DNA of 64,000 nucleotides from Sphingobacteriales bacterium (GTDB lineage: Bacteria; Bacteroidota; Bacteroidia; Chitinophagales; UBA2359), in the NCBI GenBank assembly GCA_016718845.1, contig JADKCK010000001.1:124001-188000 (forward strand). Direction: 5' to 3'. Made by a program: the position numbers and the translations under genes. Positions within the stretch are counted from its first letter, which is position 1, and every line of letters begins with the position of its first letter. The notes beneath the pieces were generated by a model that was given only the letters and a program-made list of their open reading frames with translations, had not been told where the DNA came from and ran no database searches. This document shows, piece by piece, positions 9,699 to 18,355 of the stretch.

Positions 9699-11894
9699 AT
9701 GAAAAAAACAAACTTGTTCGTTTTATTGGTATTATTGACTAGCTCAATAGCTTATGCCCAAACGCCTACTTTGGTATGGTCTACCCTAACCGATTCGGCA
9801 ACTAATTTCTCGTCGCCACACCTTGCCGACCTTAACAACGACGGTGTGTTGGACATTGTAACAGGTGGCGGCAGCGATGGGCAACGCCGCACCAACTCTA
9901 TGTCGGCTTTTGATGGCGTAACAGGACAGCGCCTATGGGGCAAATATGGCTGGAACCAAATATTTGGCAGCTCCAATTTTATAGACATAACCAACGACAA
10001 CATACCCGAAGCTATTATTGGCGGACGACGCGGACAACTAAACGCCATTAACGGAGCAACAGGCGATTTTGTTTGGCAGTTTTTTCCGGAAGGCGATACC
10101 ACCAACTCGCAAAATTATGGCATCTACAACTTTTATAACCCACAAATTATCCCCGACCAAAACAACAACGGCATTGCCGATATTTTAGTTGCCAACGGCG
10201 GCAACCACGATATACCCTCGTTTGATACCCTTAACCGACCCATAGGTAACCTAATGATTATTGAGGGTAGCAACGGCGATTTGATTGCCCAAGCCCAAGT
10301 ACCCGATGGTCGCGAAACCTATAACTCGGTGGTAGTGCACGATTTTGGCAATGGCTTAGAGGTAATTTATGGCACAGGCGGCGAAACCAAAAGCGGTTAT
10401 TTGTATCGCGTGCCGCTATCAACGGTGCTTACCGGCGATTTGAGCACCTCGTTGCCCATTGCTTTTGGCGTAAATGGCTTTATTGCCCCCGTAACACTAG
10501 GCGACATTAACCTTGATGGCGTTGATGATATTGTGGCAAGCTCGTTTGATGCCCGAACTTATGTAATTGACGGAGCCACTAATCAGCTACTTTGGCAACA
10601 AAAAATACCCGGCACCGAAACCAGCGCCGCACCTACACTTGGGCGTTTTACCAACGATTACTCGCCCGATATTTTTACAACTATTGGCGTAGGTGTAGCC
10701 CCATCTTACACCAAATTTATACAAATAGCCTACAATGGCTTAACAGGCGAAGTAATATTGCAAGATACATTGGGCATATTTCAGTACAGCACAGGTTTGG
10801 CAGTTGACCTAAACGGCGATTTTAAAGACGAAATAATAACAGGCGTAAACATAGCCGATGCAGGCGTATTTAAATGCAATTTGTTGGCGATAGATATTGC
10901 CCACAACACCCAATGGTCGTTAAACGGCGGCGGACAACCCGGTACCAACTTAGCAAGTACCCCTTGGGTAGGCGATATTGACAACGATGGTATGTTAGAT
11001 TTAGTGTATACACACAACCGAAACGGCAGTATTTTTCAAGAACCACCAGCAACCCAAACCGGTTTTTACACCGAGCTTTGGAACCTACACCAACCCGTAC
11101 CCAACCAAATAGGCTTTGGTGCCTATATGGGTAACAACTACGATGGCAAATACCCCAATCCGTTTTTGCAATGCGTACCTTTTACGGCAACCCTTACTGC
11201 CAACAGTCCAAGTTGTTTTGGGGCAAACAATGGCTCGGTTAGCATACATGCCTACAATGGCTCGGCAATGTATAGTTATAGCGTAGACACGATAAATTAT
11301 CCGCCCATATCATCGGCAATATTTATAAAAAATGGCTTGGCGGCGGGCAATTATCCCGTATCGGTAATTGACCACAACGGTTGCTTTTTTACCGATACCC
11401 TTAGCTTAACACAGCCAACTGCCTTAACAGCAACGGCAAATGTGGTGCAACCTACACAAAGTAACAACGGCTCGTTTGTGGTTGTGGCAACAGGTGGCAC
11501 ATCGCCCTATACCTATGCGTGGGCAGGGCAAGCGGCATCGGGCAACAACACCGCAAACAATTTGGCGGCAGGCAATTACAATATAACCATAACCGATGCC
11601 AATAACTGCAACGCCACTTTTACGGTTAATCTTTTTGCGGTAGGCGTAGATGCAGCCGCACTAAACGAGGTGCAGATAACACCAAATCCTGCCAAAAGTT
11701 TTATTAACTTAAAAAGCAACAGTAACCTAAACGGGCTACTAACAATAAGCAATATTTGGGGGCAAAAAGTAAGCGAACAATACCTAAATGGCAACCAAAC
11801 AAGCATTAATGTATCGGCATTGCCTGCGGGTATGTATGTGGTAACTTTTGAGGCAGATGGTAAAGTGTACAGAGAAAAAATAGTGATTGAGTAA
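9699..11894 (+). CDS. FG-GAP repeat surface protein with SprB-like repeats and T9SS type A sorting domain
   Basis: 731 residues. Signal peptide at residues 1-20 (MKKTNLFVLLVLLTSSIAYA). Several FG-GAP/VCBS calcium-binding blade motifs follow, e.g. LADLNNDGVLDIV, GDINLDGVDDIV and GDIDNDGMLDLV, suggesting a beta-propeller. Two SprB-like repeats come next (SCFGANNGSVSI; GSFVVVATGGTSPYTYAW). The end is a type A sorting domain (VQITPNPAKSFINL ... LPAGMYVV ... GKVYREKIVIE). It should be exported by the type IX system and attached to or released from the cell surface. ATG 9699 is preferred over upstream in-frame codons because it opens the signal peptide. Its ligand is unknown. Confidence 0.92.
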   Translation: MKKTNLFVLLVLLTSSIAYAQTPTLVWSTLTDSATNFSSPHLADLNNDGVLDIVTGGGSDGQRRTNSMSAFDGVTGQRLWGKYGWNQIFGSSNFIDITNDNIPEAIIGGRRGQLNAINGATGDFVWQFFPEGDTTNSQNYGIYNFYNPQIIPDQNNNGIADILVANGGNHDIPSFDTLNRPIGNLMIIEGSNGDLIAQAQVPDGRETYNSVVVHDFGNGLEVIYGTGGETKSGYLYRVPLSTVLTGDLSTSLPIAFGVNGFIAPVTLGDINLDGVDDIVASSFDARTYVIDGATNQLLWQQKIPGTETSAAPTLGRFTNDYSPDIFTTIGVGVAPSYTKFIQIAYNGLTGEVILQDTLGIFQYSTGLAVDLNGDFKDEIITGVNIADAGVFKCNLLAIDIAHNTQWSLNGGGQPGTNLASTPWVGDIDNDGMLDLVYTHNRNGSIFQEPPATQTGFYTELWNLHQPVPNQIGFGAYMGNNYDGKYPNPFLQCVPFTATLTANSPSCFGANNGSVSIHAYNGSAMYSYSVDTINYPPISSAIFIKNGLAAGNYPVSVIDHNGCFFTDTLSLTQPTALTATANVVQPTQSNNGSFVVVATGGTSPYTYAWAGQAASGNNTANNLAAGNYNITITDANNCNATFTVNLFAVGVDAAALNEVQITPNPAKSFINLKSNSNLNGLLTISNIWGQKVSEQYLNGNQTSINVSALPAGMYVVTFEADGKVYREKIVIE

Positions 11895-11914
11895 TATTTA
11901 GCTAATTTAAAAAA

Positions 11915-11954
11915 CAAAAATCCCCAACTATTACAATGGTTGGGGATTTTTTTG
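11915..11954 (+). terminator. Intrinsic terminator of the FG-GAP gene
   Basis: AAAATCCCCAAC and GTTGGGGATTTT form a 12-bp stem with a ~10-nt loop and trailing T run. No gene was seen between here and 12160. Confidence 0.88.
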
Positions 11955-12160
11955 TTAATGGTTAGGTATGTTGGACAAACACAAACTTTTCAGGTTGGTA
12001 AATAAATTTTATAATTTAATATTTTTTACAAAGATGGGTTGTTGGGTGCAAAAATGTCCACAATCATGTCCTCAAAAACTTGGGTACTTTGGATTTAAAG
12101 ATAGGCTCGGCAAAAGGGTATGTTGATACTAGAAAAAACACACAAGAATACCAAAGATAA

Positions 12161-12571
12161 TTATTTTTTTGTTTTTTTAAAGGCTATACGAGCAAGTTCA
12201 TGTCCATATCTTGTTTCTACCATTTTGTATCCCATAAATACTTGTCCTTCGGAATCGCAGCAGGTACTCATTTGCGAGTAAAACCCAGTTTTGGGATGTA
12301 GCATTATATGTGTGTATATGTCATCATAAACTACTTCCCATCGCCCATTTATACCACAATCAGGTATTTCTCTTGAAAATTCGAATGATCCGTTTTGGTA
12401 TATTTTCAAAATCATTTTATCGAATAAAATTTCTTCTTCTCGAGTTAAAAGATAAGAAGTAGCAGGATTAAATACATATTCACCTATTGTTTTACGTGCG
12501 ATTGAGGGGTTATTACAGGATGTGTATAAAAACGCGAAACACACACATATATATATTGATAAGAATTGCAT
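12161..12571 (-). CDS. Small lipoprotein, module a of the Rhs-remnant array
   Basis: 136 residues with a lipoprotein signal (lipobox LYTSC, Cys19). The mature part has DKMILKIYQNGSFEFSRE and GINGRWEVVYDD, suggesting a small lipocalin-like or beta-rich fold; no known family was recognised. Its ATG is two bases after the stop codon of the Rhs fragment at 12574, so the two are likely translationally coupled. Position directly after a polymorphic-toxin tail makes a periplasm-facing immunity protein a reasonable guess, but function is not shown by sequence. Confidence 0.75.
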   Translation of the reverse strand: MQFLSIYICVCFAFLYTSCNNPSIARKTIGEYVFNPATSYLLTREEEILFDKMILKIYQNGSFEFSREIPDCGINGRWEVVYDDIYTHIMLHPKTGFYSQMSTCCDSEGQVFMGYKMVETRYGHELARIAFKKTKK

Positions 12572-12573
12572 TT

Positions 12574-12780
12574 TTAGCGTGGATTAGGTATGGTGAGTGA
12601 ATATATTTGGCTATTATTCCCAAAATTAGTTGATTTCAAAGGATTTCCGGTTTCTGCGGAACTATCTCTAACACTACCCAAGCCCCCAATTTTGTTATCT
12701 GCCTCTTGCCCTTGGAAGCCAAACCTATACCCCCCCGCATTTTTACTACGCCCTGCCTGCAACATGCCGTAGGGGTAACA
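12574..12780 (-). pseudogene. Rhs core fragment 1 with short variable tail
   Basis: Read leftward it encodes YPYGMLQAGRSKNAGG, then YRFGFQGQEADN, the conserved end of Bacteroidota Rhs core proteins, followed by a ~40-residue tail ending SLTIPNPR. It lacks any upstream Rhs body: just upstream is the end of another lipoprotein gene (12796). The tail is too short for a toxin domain. Contains a G7 tract (C7 at 12730-12736 on the + strand) inside the NAGG codons. Likely a displaced or decayed Rhs tip. Confidence 0.75.
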
Positions 12781-12795
12781 ACAATAAACGATATT

Positions 12796-13281
12796 TTATT
12801 TGTATATTGTTTTTGGCAGGTTGTCTTGATACCAATAATCATTATCATCATCTGTTTCTAACATTTTTATAAATCCCCCATTTGGAATTATGGTATTATA
12901 TTTACTGAAAAAAATAACATATATCATTGAGAATTTATTTTTTTTGGGTGCATAATATGAAAGCGGATAATAGACTGATTTAGTGCTATCTCTAAAAATA
13001 CAGATTTGCAATGGTTCACCTAATATGGAAATAATTTCATCGTAATTTTTAAATACCTTACCTTGGTCTATGATAGTGAAAGCAGCAGCCCTAGCTTTAT
13101 TATCTTTTAAAATTTCGTTTCCGCAAACTTGAATGCTATTTTTAAAATAAATAAGTAAATATTCCTCTTCGTTAAATCCTACAAAAGAGTTATTTATTGC
13201 TTTGTATTGTTTTTTAAGACTACAAGAAAAAAGCGACAATATAAAGACGGCACTAATCATTATCAGGTATTTTTTTTCCAT
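12796..13281 (-). CDS. Small lipoprotein, module b of the Rhs-remnant array
   Basis: About 161 residues from MEKKYLIMISAVFILSLFSC; lipobox LFSC. An in-frame ATG nine bases further upstream (13290) is also possible. The mature protein is rich in aromatic residues (YLLIYFKNS, SVYYPLSYYAP) and ends NDYWYQDNLPKTIYK; no family recognised. The start lies inside the reading frame of Rhs fragment 2, which ends at 13253, a typical toxin-immunity coupling. Candidate immunity lipoprotein by position only. Confidence 0.75.
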   Translation of the reverse strand: MEKKYLIMISAVFILSLFSCSLKKQYKAINNSFVGFNEEEYLLIYFKNSIQVCGNEILKDNKARAAAFTIIDQGKVFKNYDEIISILGEPLQICIFRDSTKSVYYPLSYYAPKKNKFSMIYVIFFSKYNTIIPNGGFIKMLETDDDNDYWYQDNLPKTIYK

Positions 13282-13489
13282 CTTTATCATATGTTTCTTT
13301 AACTTTTGATTGATTGTAAATTATTTGATTTAGGGTGGGTAGGCGGAAGTTTTGGTTTTGGGGCAACGAGAGCGGCTCTTTAATGTCGGGTACTACGGTG
13401 CGTATGTTGCCTAGGTGGTCGGTTAGTTCGTATTGTTTGCTGCCGCGGGCTTGGGTGGCAAAGGTAAATACTTTTGAAGTAAAACACAA
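13253..13489 (-). pseudogene. Rhs core fragment 2 with short variable tail
   Basis: Encodes GSKQYELTDHLGNIRTVVPD, then LPQNQNFRLPTLN, the segment just before the end of an Rhs core, then diverges into a ~22-residue tail ending KDGKKIPDND. The tail frame overlaps the next lipoprotein gene. The upstream end of homology is at about 13480, next to a strong hairpin, and no Rhs body precedes it. Fragment 1 begins almost where fragment 2 stops in the core, so the b module could have been inserted into one ancestral core; alternatively they are separate remnants. Confidence 0.72.
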
Positions 13490-13533
13490 AAATTCTTTTC
13501 CATAGCAATAAAACTATGAAAAAGAATTTTTGT
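13485..13533. terminator. Bidirectional hairpin between Rhs module c and module b
   Basis: An almost complete palindrome: ACAAAAATTCTTTT... pairs with ...AAAAGAATTTTTGT around the CATAG/CTATG inner stem. A/T-rich ends allow termination in both directions. It separates the lipoprotein gene at 13607 from Rhs fragment 2. Confidence 0.7.
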
Positions 13534-13606
13534 AAAAATATACTTTGATTAAGAATTATAATTACGGCTTTTAAAATGTTTATTAATATACGAATTAAAA
13601 AGCAAG

Positions 13607-14056
13607 CTAATGAGTGCCTTCTGCAAACCAATGAACTATGAGAAAATCCATGTCATCATTTTTGTAATTTTTATTATTATAGTATATTGTAACTCCGTCA
13701 TAAACGGTTCTAGTTACTAATAAGCTACTATGTGTTTCATCTGCCATAATTAAATTAACTTCCCAAAACCCCATCGTTGACTTAGTATTTATTCTACCCT
13801 CTATTTTTTTAAGCCTGTTTATTTGGTTACAAAATAAAGCAATTTGATTAGCATCTGTTACTACTATTTGTTGTAGAAAGGGTTTTATAATTGTTTTATC
13901 GTTAACAATTATTTTGCTTATTTCCTTAGAATCGGGACAAAATAAACCAACAGTATTTGTATTTTTTTTATTAAAACAAGCGTTTAATAACAATACTAAC
14001 ACAAATAAACTCAAAAGTGGTTTAAAAACGAATTTTTTTTTAAGTAATTTATTCAT
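13607..14056 (-). CDS. Small lipoprotein, module c of the Rhs-remnant array
   Basis: 149 residues, lipobox LLNAC after a hydrophobic stretch. The mature part includes VVTDANQIALFCNQINRLKK and GFWEVNLIMADETHSSLLV; no family recognised, though the spacing looks like a small alpha/beta protein. The ATG overlaps by 8 nt the stop codon of the tail frame of Rhs fragment 3. Candidate immunity lipoprotein by position. Confidence 0.75.
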   Translation of the reverse strand: MNKLLKKKFVFKPLLSLFVLVLLLNACFNKKNTNTVGLFCPDSKEISKIIVNDKTIIKPFLQQIVVTDANQIALFCNQINRLKKIEGRINTKSTMGFWEVNLIMADETHSSLLVTRTVYDGVTIYYNNKNYKNDDMDFLIVHWFAEGTH

Positions 14057-14262
14057 CAGTTTTTAAGTTAGGAATGCTAAATGGTTTTGAATATTGATCT
14101 AAAAGTTCGGATTCTGAAACATATCCACGAAGTCCATCGCTAGTATCCCCCCCCCCGCATTACGTGTACGCCCTGCCTGCAACATGCCGTAGGGGTAGTT
14201 TTGTTTAGGGTTAGGGTGGGTAGGCGGAAGTTTTGGTTTTGGGGTGGGTGTAGGGCTCTTTA
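14049..14262 (-). pseudogene. Rhs core fragment 3 with poly-G junction and short tail
   Basis: Core part: the DNA for NFRLPTL and YPYGMLQAGRTRNAGG is recognisable, though a base is missing near 14245 relative to fragment 2 and the LPTL/YPYG parts lie in different frames. At the NAGG codons there is a G10 tract (C10 at 14147-14156 on the + strand) against G7 in fragment 1. Beyond it, an open tail frame (GLRGYVSESELLDQYSKPF, ending LKTDE) reaches the lipoprotein start, but with ten G residues it is one base out of frame with the core. Nothing recognisable as Rhs lies upstream; 14263-14435 holds no gene. Confidence 0.68.
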
Positions 14263-14435
14263 ATGTTGATTAGCAGTTGCAAATATAGCTATAATTAGCT
14301 TTTTTGCCAAATTTTTAATCGTTTTTTAGTTTTTTATCATTTTTGCGAGGGTTTATAGGCACATTGCTATCAAAAACCTGATAAAAATCATGTTTTTGTC
14401 TGCTTTATCTCATAGAGTACCTTATTTTATGCCCC

Positions 14436-14443
14436 TATCTTTG
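14436..14443 (+). promoter_or_regulatory. -7 promoter element of the cco cluster
   Basis: TAtcTTTG followed by CGG, 24 nt before the ccoS ATG. No FNR/CRP-like palindrome was recognised next to it. Confidence 0.6.
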
Positions 14444-14466
14444 CGGTAAATTAAAACGACAAAATT

Positions 14467-14637
14467 ATGAGTGCTATTATTGTGCTAATTGTATGCAGTT
14501 TAACGGTGGCATTGGGTTTTTTAGTGGCATTTATATGGTCGGTAAAAGCAGGGCAATACGACGATGATTATACCCCATCGGTTAGGATGCTTTTTGATGA
14601 TACAGCCACTGAACAATCGGTAGATAATAAAAAATAA
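14467..14637 (+). CDS. ccoS: cbb3-type cytochrome oxidase assembly protein CcoS
   Basis: 56 residues: one transmembrane helix (IIVLIVCSLTVALGFLVAFI) followed by WSVKAGQYDDDYTPSVRMLFDD, the CcoS signature. CcoS is needed for maturation of the cbb3 oxidase and cofactor insertion. It is the first gene of the cluster and lies 10 nt before ccoNO. In many Bacteroidota ccoS is likewise directly upstream of ccoN. Confidence 0.93.
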   Translation: MSAIIVLIVCSLTVALGFLVAFIWSVKAGQYDDDYTPSVRMLFDDTATEQSVDNKK

Positions 14638-14647
14638 TCACAGATAT

Positions 14648-16801
14648 ATGGAACAACTCGAACGCTTTTATTACGACAATCGTATCGTTCGCAATTTTGC
14701 AATAGCCACAATTGCGTGGGGTTTGATTGGTATGTTGGTTGGATTATGGATTGCCTTAGAAATCATTTTTCCGGCACTTAATCTTTCGCAGTATACACCC
14801 TTTACTACCTTTGGTCGCTTGCGTCCGCTACACACCAATGCCGTTATTTTTGCCTTTGTGGGCAATGGCATGTTTACGGGTATTTACTACTCGTTGCAGC
14901 GTTTGTGCAAAGCGCGTATGTTTAACGACACCCTTTCGGCAATTCACTTTTGGGGCTGGCAACTTATTATTGTAAGTGCAGCATTAACATTGCCCTTTGG
15001 TATTACCACCTCAAAAGAGTATGCCGAACTCGAATGGCCTATTGACATTGCTATTGCCCTTATATGGGTAATATTTGGCATTAACATGATAGGCACTATC
15101 CTTAAACGCCGCGAGCGCCATTTATATGTAGCCATTTGGTTTTATATTGCTACATTTGTAACAGTGGCTATGTTGCACATCGTTAATTCGTTGGCAATTC
15201 CTATCTCGCTCACAAAAAGTTACTCCATTTACGCAGGCGTACAAGATGCCTTAGTGCAATGGTGGTACGGACATAACGCAGTGGCATTTTTCTTAACTAC
15301 CCCCTACTTGGGCTTAATGTATTACTTCTTGCCCAAAGCCGTCAACCGACCCGTTTATTCGTATCGTCTGTCCATCATTCACTTTTGGGCGCTTATTTTC
15401 TTGTATATCTGGGCAGGACCACACCATTTATTATACACTGCCCTACCCGATTGGGCACAGTCGTTGGGTGTAGTTTTCTCGGTTATGCTTATTGCCCCCT
15501 CGTGGGGTGGTATGATAAATGGTTTGCTTACCCTACGAGGTGCCTGGGACAGAGTACGCGAAAGTCCGGCATTAAAGTTTTTTGTGGTAGCTATAACTGC
15601 CTATGGTATGTCTACCTTTGAGGGTCCTATGTTGTCACTCAAAAACGTAAATGCTATTGCCCACTTTACCGACTGGATTGTGGCTCACGTACACGTTGGT
15701 GCTTTGGGCTGGAACGGATTTTTAACCTTTGGTATGCTGTATTGGCTAATGCCGCGTATGTACAACCGCCCTTTACACTCGGTTAAATTGGCTAATTTCC
15801 ATTTCTGGATAGGTACATTGGGTATTATATTTTATACATTACCCATGTATTGGGCAGGTTTTACACAAAGCCTTATGTGGAAAGATTTTACCGCCGAAGG
15901 TATTTTGCGTTATCCCAACTTTTTAGAAACCGTTACGCAAATTATGCCCATGTACGAGTTGCGCTCTTTGGGTGGTACTTTGTATTTGGTAGGATTTATA
16001 GTATTTATCTATAATATATGGCGAACTATGGCTGCCGGACAACTAACCGCCAACGAAGCCGCCGAAGCATTGCCTTTGGCAAAAGCCTACAAAGAAGATA
16101 CCAACGAACACTGGCACCGCCGAATAGAACGCCGACCCATACAACTAACCGTGTTTGCCCTTATTGCCGTAGCCATTGGTGGTATAATAGAGTTTGTACC
16201 TACATTTATGATACAATCTAACGTGCCAACTATTGCCAGTGTAAAACCATATACCCCCTTAGAATTACAAGGACGCGATATTTATGTGCGCGAAGGATGT
16301 TATACCTGCCATTCGCAAATGGTGCGTCCGTTCCGCTCCGAAACCGAGCGATACGGTGAATACTCAAAAGCAGGCGAGTTTGTGTACGACCATCCATTCC
16401 AATGGGGTTCAAAACGTACAGGTCCCGATTTGCACCGCGAAGGTGGTAAATACCCCGACTCGTGGCACCTAAACCACATGTACGAGCCATCGTCTATGTC
16501 GCCCGGCTCCATAATGCCCGCTTATCCGCTTATGGTTAGCACCGTACTAGACACCACTACCACGGCTGCCAAAATACGAGCCATGCAAACATTAGGCGTA
16601 CCTTACCCAACAGGCTACGACAAAATTGCCAATAGCGATTTGCACAAACAAGCCAACCAAATTGCCAAAGGCTTAACCGACCAAAGCAGCGAAGCAGTGC
16701 TTGCCGATGCCGGAGTAGATAATGTGTCGGACAAAGAAATTATTGCCCTTATTGCTTACCTACAACGTTTGGGTACCGATATAAAAGCTAAAAAAGAATA
16801 A
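14648..16801 (+). CDS. ccoNO: cbb3-type cytochrome c oxidase, fused subunits I and II (CcoNO)
   Basis: 717 residues; catalytic subunit of the high-affinity proton-pumping oxygen reductase in the inner membrane. The CcoN half (to ~residue 475) has about twelve membrane helices with the ligand histidines: HTNAVIFAFVGN (heme b), WWYGHNAVAF and GPHHLLYTALPDWAQ (CuB), and HFTDWIVAHVHVGALGWNG (hemes b3 and b). The CcoO half follows one more helix (~500-520) and has a single c-heme site CYTCH (Cys551, Cys554, His555) followed by QMVRPF, and SIMPAYP as likely Met ligand region. Fusion of N and O into one chain is usual in Bacteroidota. Confidence 0.97.
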   Translation: MEQLERFYYDNRIVRNFAIATIAWGLIGMLVGLWIALEIIFPALNLSQYTPFTTFGRLRPLHTNAVIFAFVGNGMFTGIYYSLQRLCKARMFNDTLSAIHFWGWQLIIVSAALTLPFGITTSKEYAELEWPIDIAIALIWVIFGINMIGTILKRRERHLYVAIWFYIATFVTVAMLHIVNSLAIPISLTKSYSIYAGVQDALVQWWYGHNAVAFFLTTPYLGLMYYFLPKAVNRPVYSYRLSIIHFWALIFLYIWAGPHHLLYTALPDWAQSLGVVFSVMLIAPSWGGMINGLLTLRGAWDRVRESPALKFFVVAITAYGMSTFEGPMLSLKNVNAIAHFTDWIVAHVHVGALGWNGFLTFGMLYWLMPRMYNRPLHSVKLANFHFWIGTLGIIFYTLPMYWAGFTQSLMWKDFTAEGILRYPNFLETVTQIMPMYELRSLGGTLYLVGFIVFIYNIWRTMAAGQLTANEAAEALPLAKAYKEDTNEHWHRRIERRPIQLTVFALIAVAIGGIIEFVPTFMIQSNVPTIASVKPYTPLELQGRDIYVREGCYTCHSQMVRPFRSETERYGEYSKAGEFVYDHPFQWGSKRTGPDLHREGGKYPDSWHLNHMYEPSSMSPGSIMPAYPLMVSTVLDTTTTAAKIRAMQTLGVPYPTGYDKIANSDLHKQANQIAKGLTDQSSEAVLADAGVDNVSDKEIIALIAYLQRLGTDIKAKKE

Positions 16802-16835
16802 TTTTAATTAGCTATAAATTGGTAGTAAATTATAG

Positions 16836-16864
16836 GGGTATCCTAACAAACTATTAGGATACCC
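16836..16864. other. Hairpin between ccoNO and ccoQ without T tract
   Basis: GGGTATCCTA (16836-16845) and TAGGATACCC (16855-16864) form a perfect 10-bp stem with a 9-nt loop. No U run follows, so it fits an mRNA-stability or processing structure better than a terminator. Confidence 0.6.
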
Positions 16865-16908
16865 TCATAATTACGCTAACCTAATCTAAACCAAAATAAT
16901 ACACGTTC

Positions 16909-17085
16909 ATGAAATTTATTAATTACCTTGAGGGCATTGCCAATATTGGCATTTATCCATTAATTTCGCTATTAGTTTTCTTTATCTTTTTTGTGGCATT
17001 AAGCATATATGTAATGGTTGCCGATAAAAAATATATAGATACCCTAAGCCGAATACCCCTCGACAACGAAGAAGAACAATACTAG
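16909..17085 (+). CDS. ccoQ: CcoQ-like small subunit of cbb3 oxidase
   Basis: 58 residues with one transmembrane helix (YPLISLLVFFIFFVALSIYV) and a short polar tail (SRIPLDNEEEQY). Size, topology and position between ccoNO and ccoP identify it as CcoQ, which stabilises the complex. The sequence itself is poorly conserved in this family, so the call rests mostly on context. Confidence 0.85.
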   Translation: MKFINYLEGIANIGIYPLISLLVFFIFFVALSIYVMVADKKYIDTLSRIPLDNEEEQY

Positions 17086-17174
17086 CTGATAACTAACAAA
17101 ACAATAGGTAAGTAGGGCGCAGCCCGAAACCTGTTAGCCTATCGCTCAACCGTACATTTCTCAAAAAAAACACT

Positions 17175-18350
17175 ATGAAATCTATTTTTTCTACCATAAA
17201 ATTATCCAAAAACAATGGTACGATTAATGCCGTTTTGTTGTCGTGGATACTTTCTTCGCAGCATTTATTAGCACAAGATGCCGCCGTAGCCGCACCTGTT
17301 GCTGCCAACAACAACGACACCTTTTTTTGGATAGTAACCATATCGGTTATTGCCGTACTTGCCCTTATTATTGGCGTATTGGTACGGGTAATCAACACAA
17401 TTGTTGAAAACGAACGAACAGGTGCCGACCTAAAACGTTTTTTTTCGATGCTGTTGCCCATAGCCTTATTGTTGGGTAGCACACAAAGCATATTTGCACA
17501 AAATGCCGCACCCACCCCCGATTTTGTATACGCCAATGCCTATTATTTATTGGCATTGATGGTTATTATCATCGAGGCAGTAACCATTATACTATTAGCC
17601 AGCTTTGTGTACAAATTGCTAATTGCCTTTAAACACATAAAAGCACCCAAAGCAACAACTTGGTTTAACTGGAACAGCTTAAATGCCGCAGTACCCATTG
17701 AGCGCGAAGCCGAAGTAATGACCAACCACAATTACGATGGCATACGCGAGTTAGACAATCAGTTGCCACCTTGGTGGGTATATGGTTTTTATGGCACTAT
17801 TTTGTTTGCCGTGTTGTATTTGGTTAATTACCACGTAATAGGCTATAGCCCACTACAAGGCAAAGAATACGCCACCGAATTAGAAATGGCAGACAAAGCC
17901 AAACGCGAAATGTTGAAAAATAATGCCGTTTCGATAGATGAAAACAGTGTAACCCTACTAACCGACGCCACTTCGTTGGATAAAGGTAAAGGTATTTTTA
18001 AAGCCAACTGCGCCGCCTGCCACGGGCAATTAGGCGAGGGGCTTGTAGGCCCTAACTTTACCGACGACTATTGGATACACGGCGGAGGTATTGTAAACGT
18101 TTTTAAAATAGGCAAATATGGTGTAGCCGCAAAAGGTATGGCACCCTGGGAAAACCAAATGTCGCCTCAAGACCTACAAGCCGTTTGTAGCTATATAGTT
18201 AGCCTACGAGGTACTAACCCGCCAAACGCCAAAGCACCACAAGGCGATTTGTATAAACCCGATGCCACAGCAGCACCAAGTACAGCTGCTAAAACCGATA
18301 CGAGCAAAACAGCAACAGTTGCCAAAGATTCAACAGCTGTGGCTAAGTAA
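17175..18350 (+). CDS. ccoP: cbb3-type cytochrome c oxidase subunit III (CcoP)
   Basis: 391 residues. N-terminal hydrophobic segments: a signal-like helix ending at AQDAAV, a helix at ~50-72, another signal-like stretch ending IFAQNAAP, then helices at ~125-150 and, after QLPPWWVYGFYG, at ~205-220. The periplasmic domain has a single c-type heme site CAACH (Cys279, Cys282, His283) and the axial Met in GMAPWENQMS. Proteobacterial CcoP usually has two hemes; only one CXXCH is visible here. The last ~40 residues are a low-complexity Ala/Thr/Lys tail. It feeds electrons to CcoNO. The stop codon lies within a 19-bp direct repeat at the edge of a MITE-like element. Confidence 0.95.
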   Translation: MKSIFSTIKLSKNNGTINAVLLSWILSSQHLLAQDAAVAAPVAANNNDTFFWIVTISVIAVLALIIGVLVRVINTIVENERTGADLKRFFSMLLPIALLLGSTQSIFAQNAAPTPDFVYANAYYLLALMVIIIEAVTIILLASFVYKLLIAFKHIKAPKATTWFNWNSLNAAVPIEREAEVMTNHNYDGIRELDNQLPPWWVYGFYGTILFAVLYLVNYHVIGYSPLQGKEYATELEMADKAKREMLKNNAVSIDENSVTLLTDATSLDKGKGIFKANCAACHGQLGEGLVGPNFTDDYWIHGGGIVNVFKIGKYGVAAKGMAPWENQMSPQDLQAVCSYIVSLRGTNPPNAKAPQGDLYKPDATAAPSTAAKTDTSKTATVAKDSTAVAK

Positions 18351-18355
18351 CCTAT

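Noticed and set aside
12590..12772. Plus-strand frame opposite Rhs fragment 1
   Set aside because: Antisense shadow; the minus strand has the recognisable Rhs motif.
14671..16512. Several open frames on the opposite strand of ccoNO
   Set aside because: Shadows of a clearly identified oxidase gene, without start signals or family resemblance.
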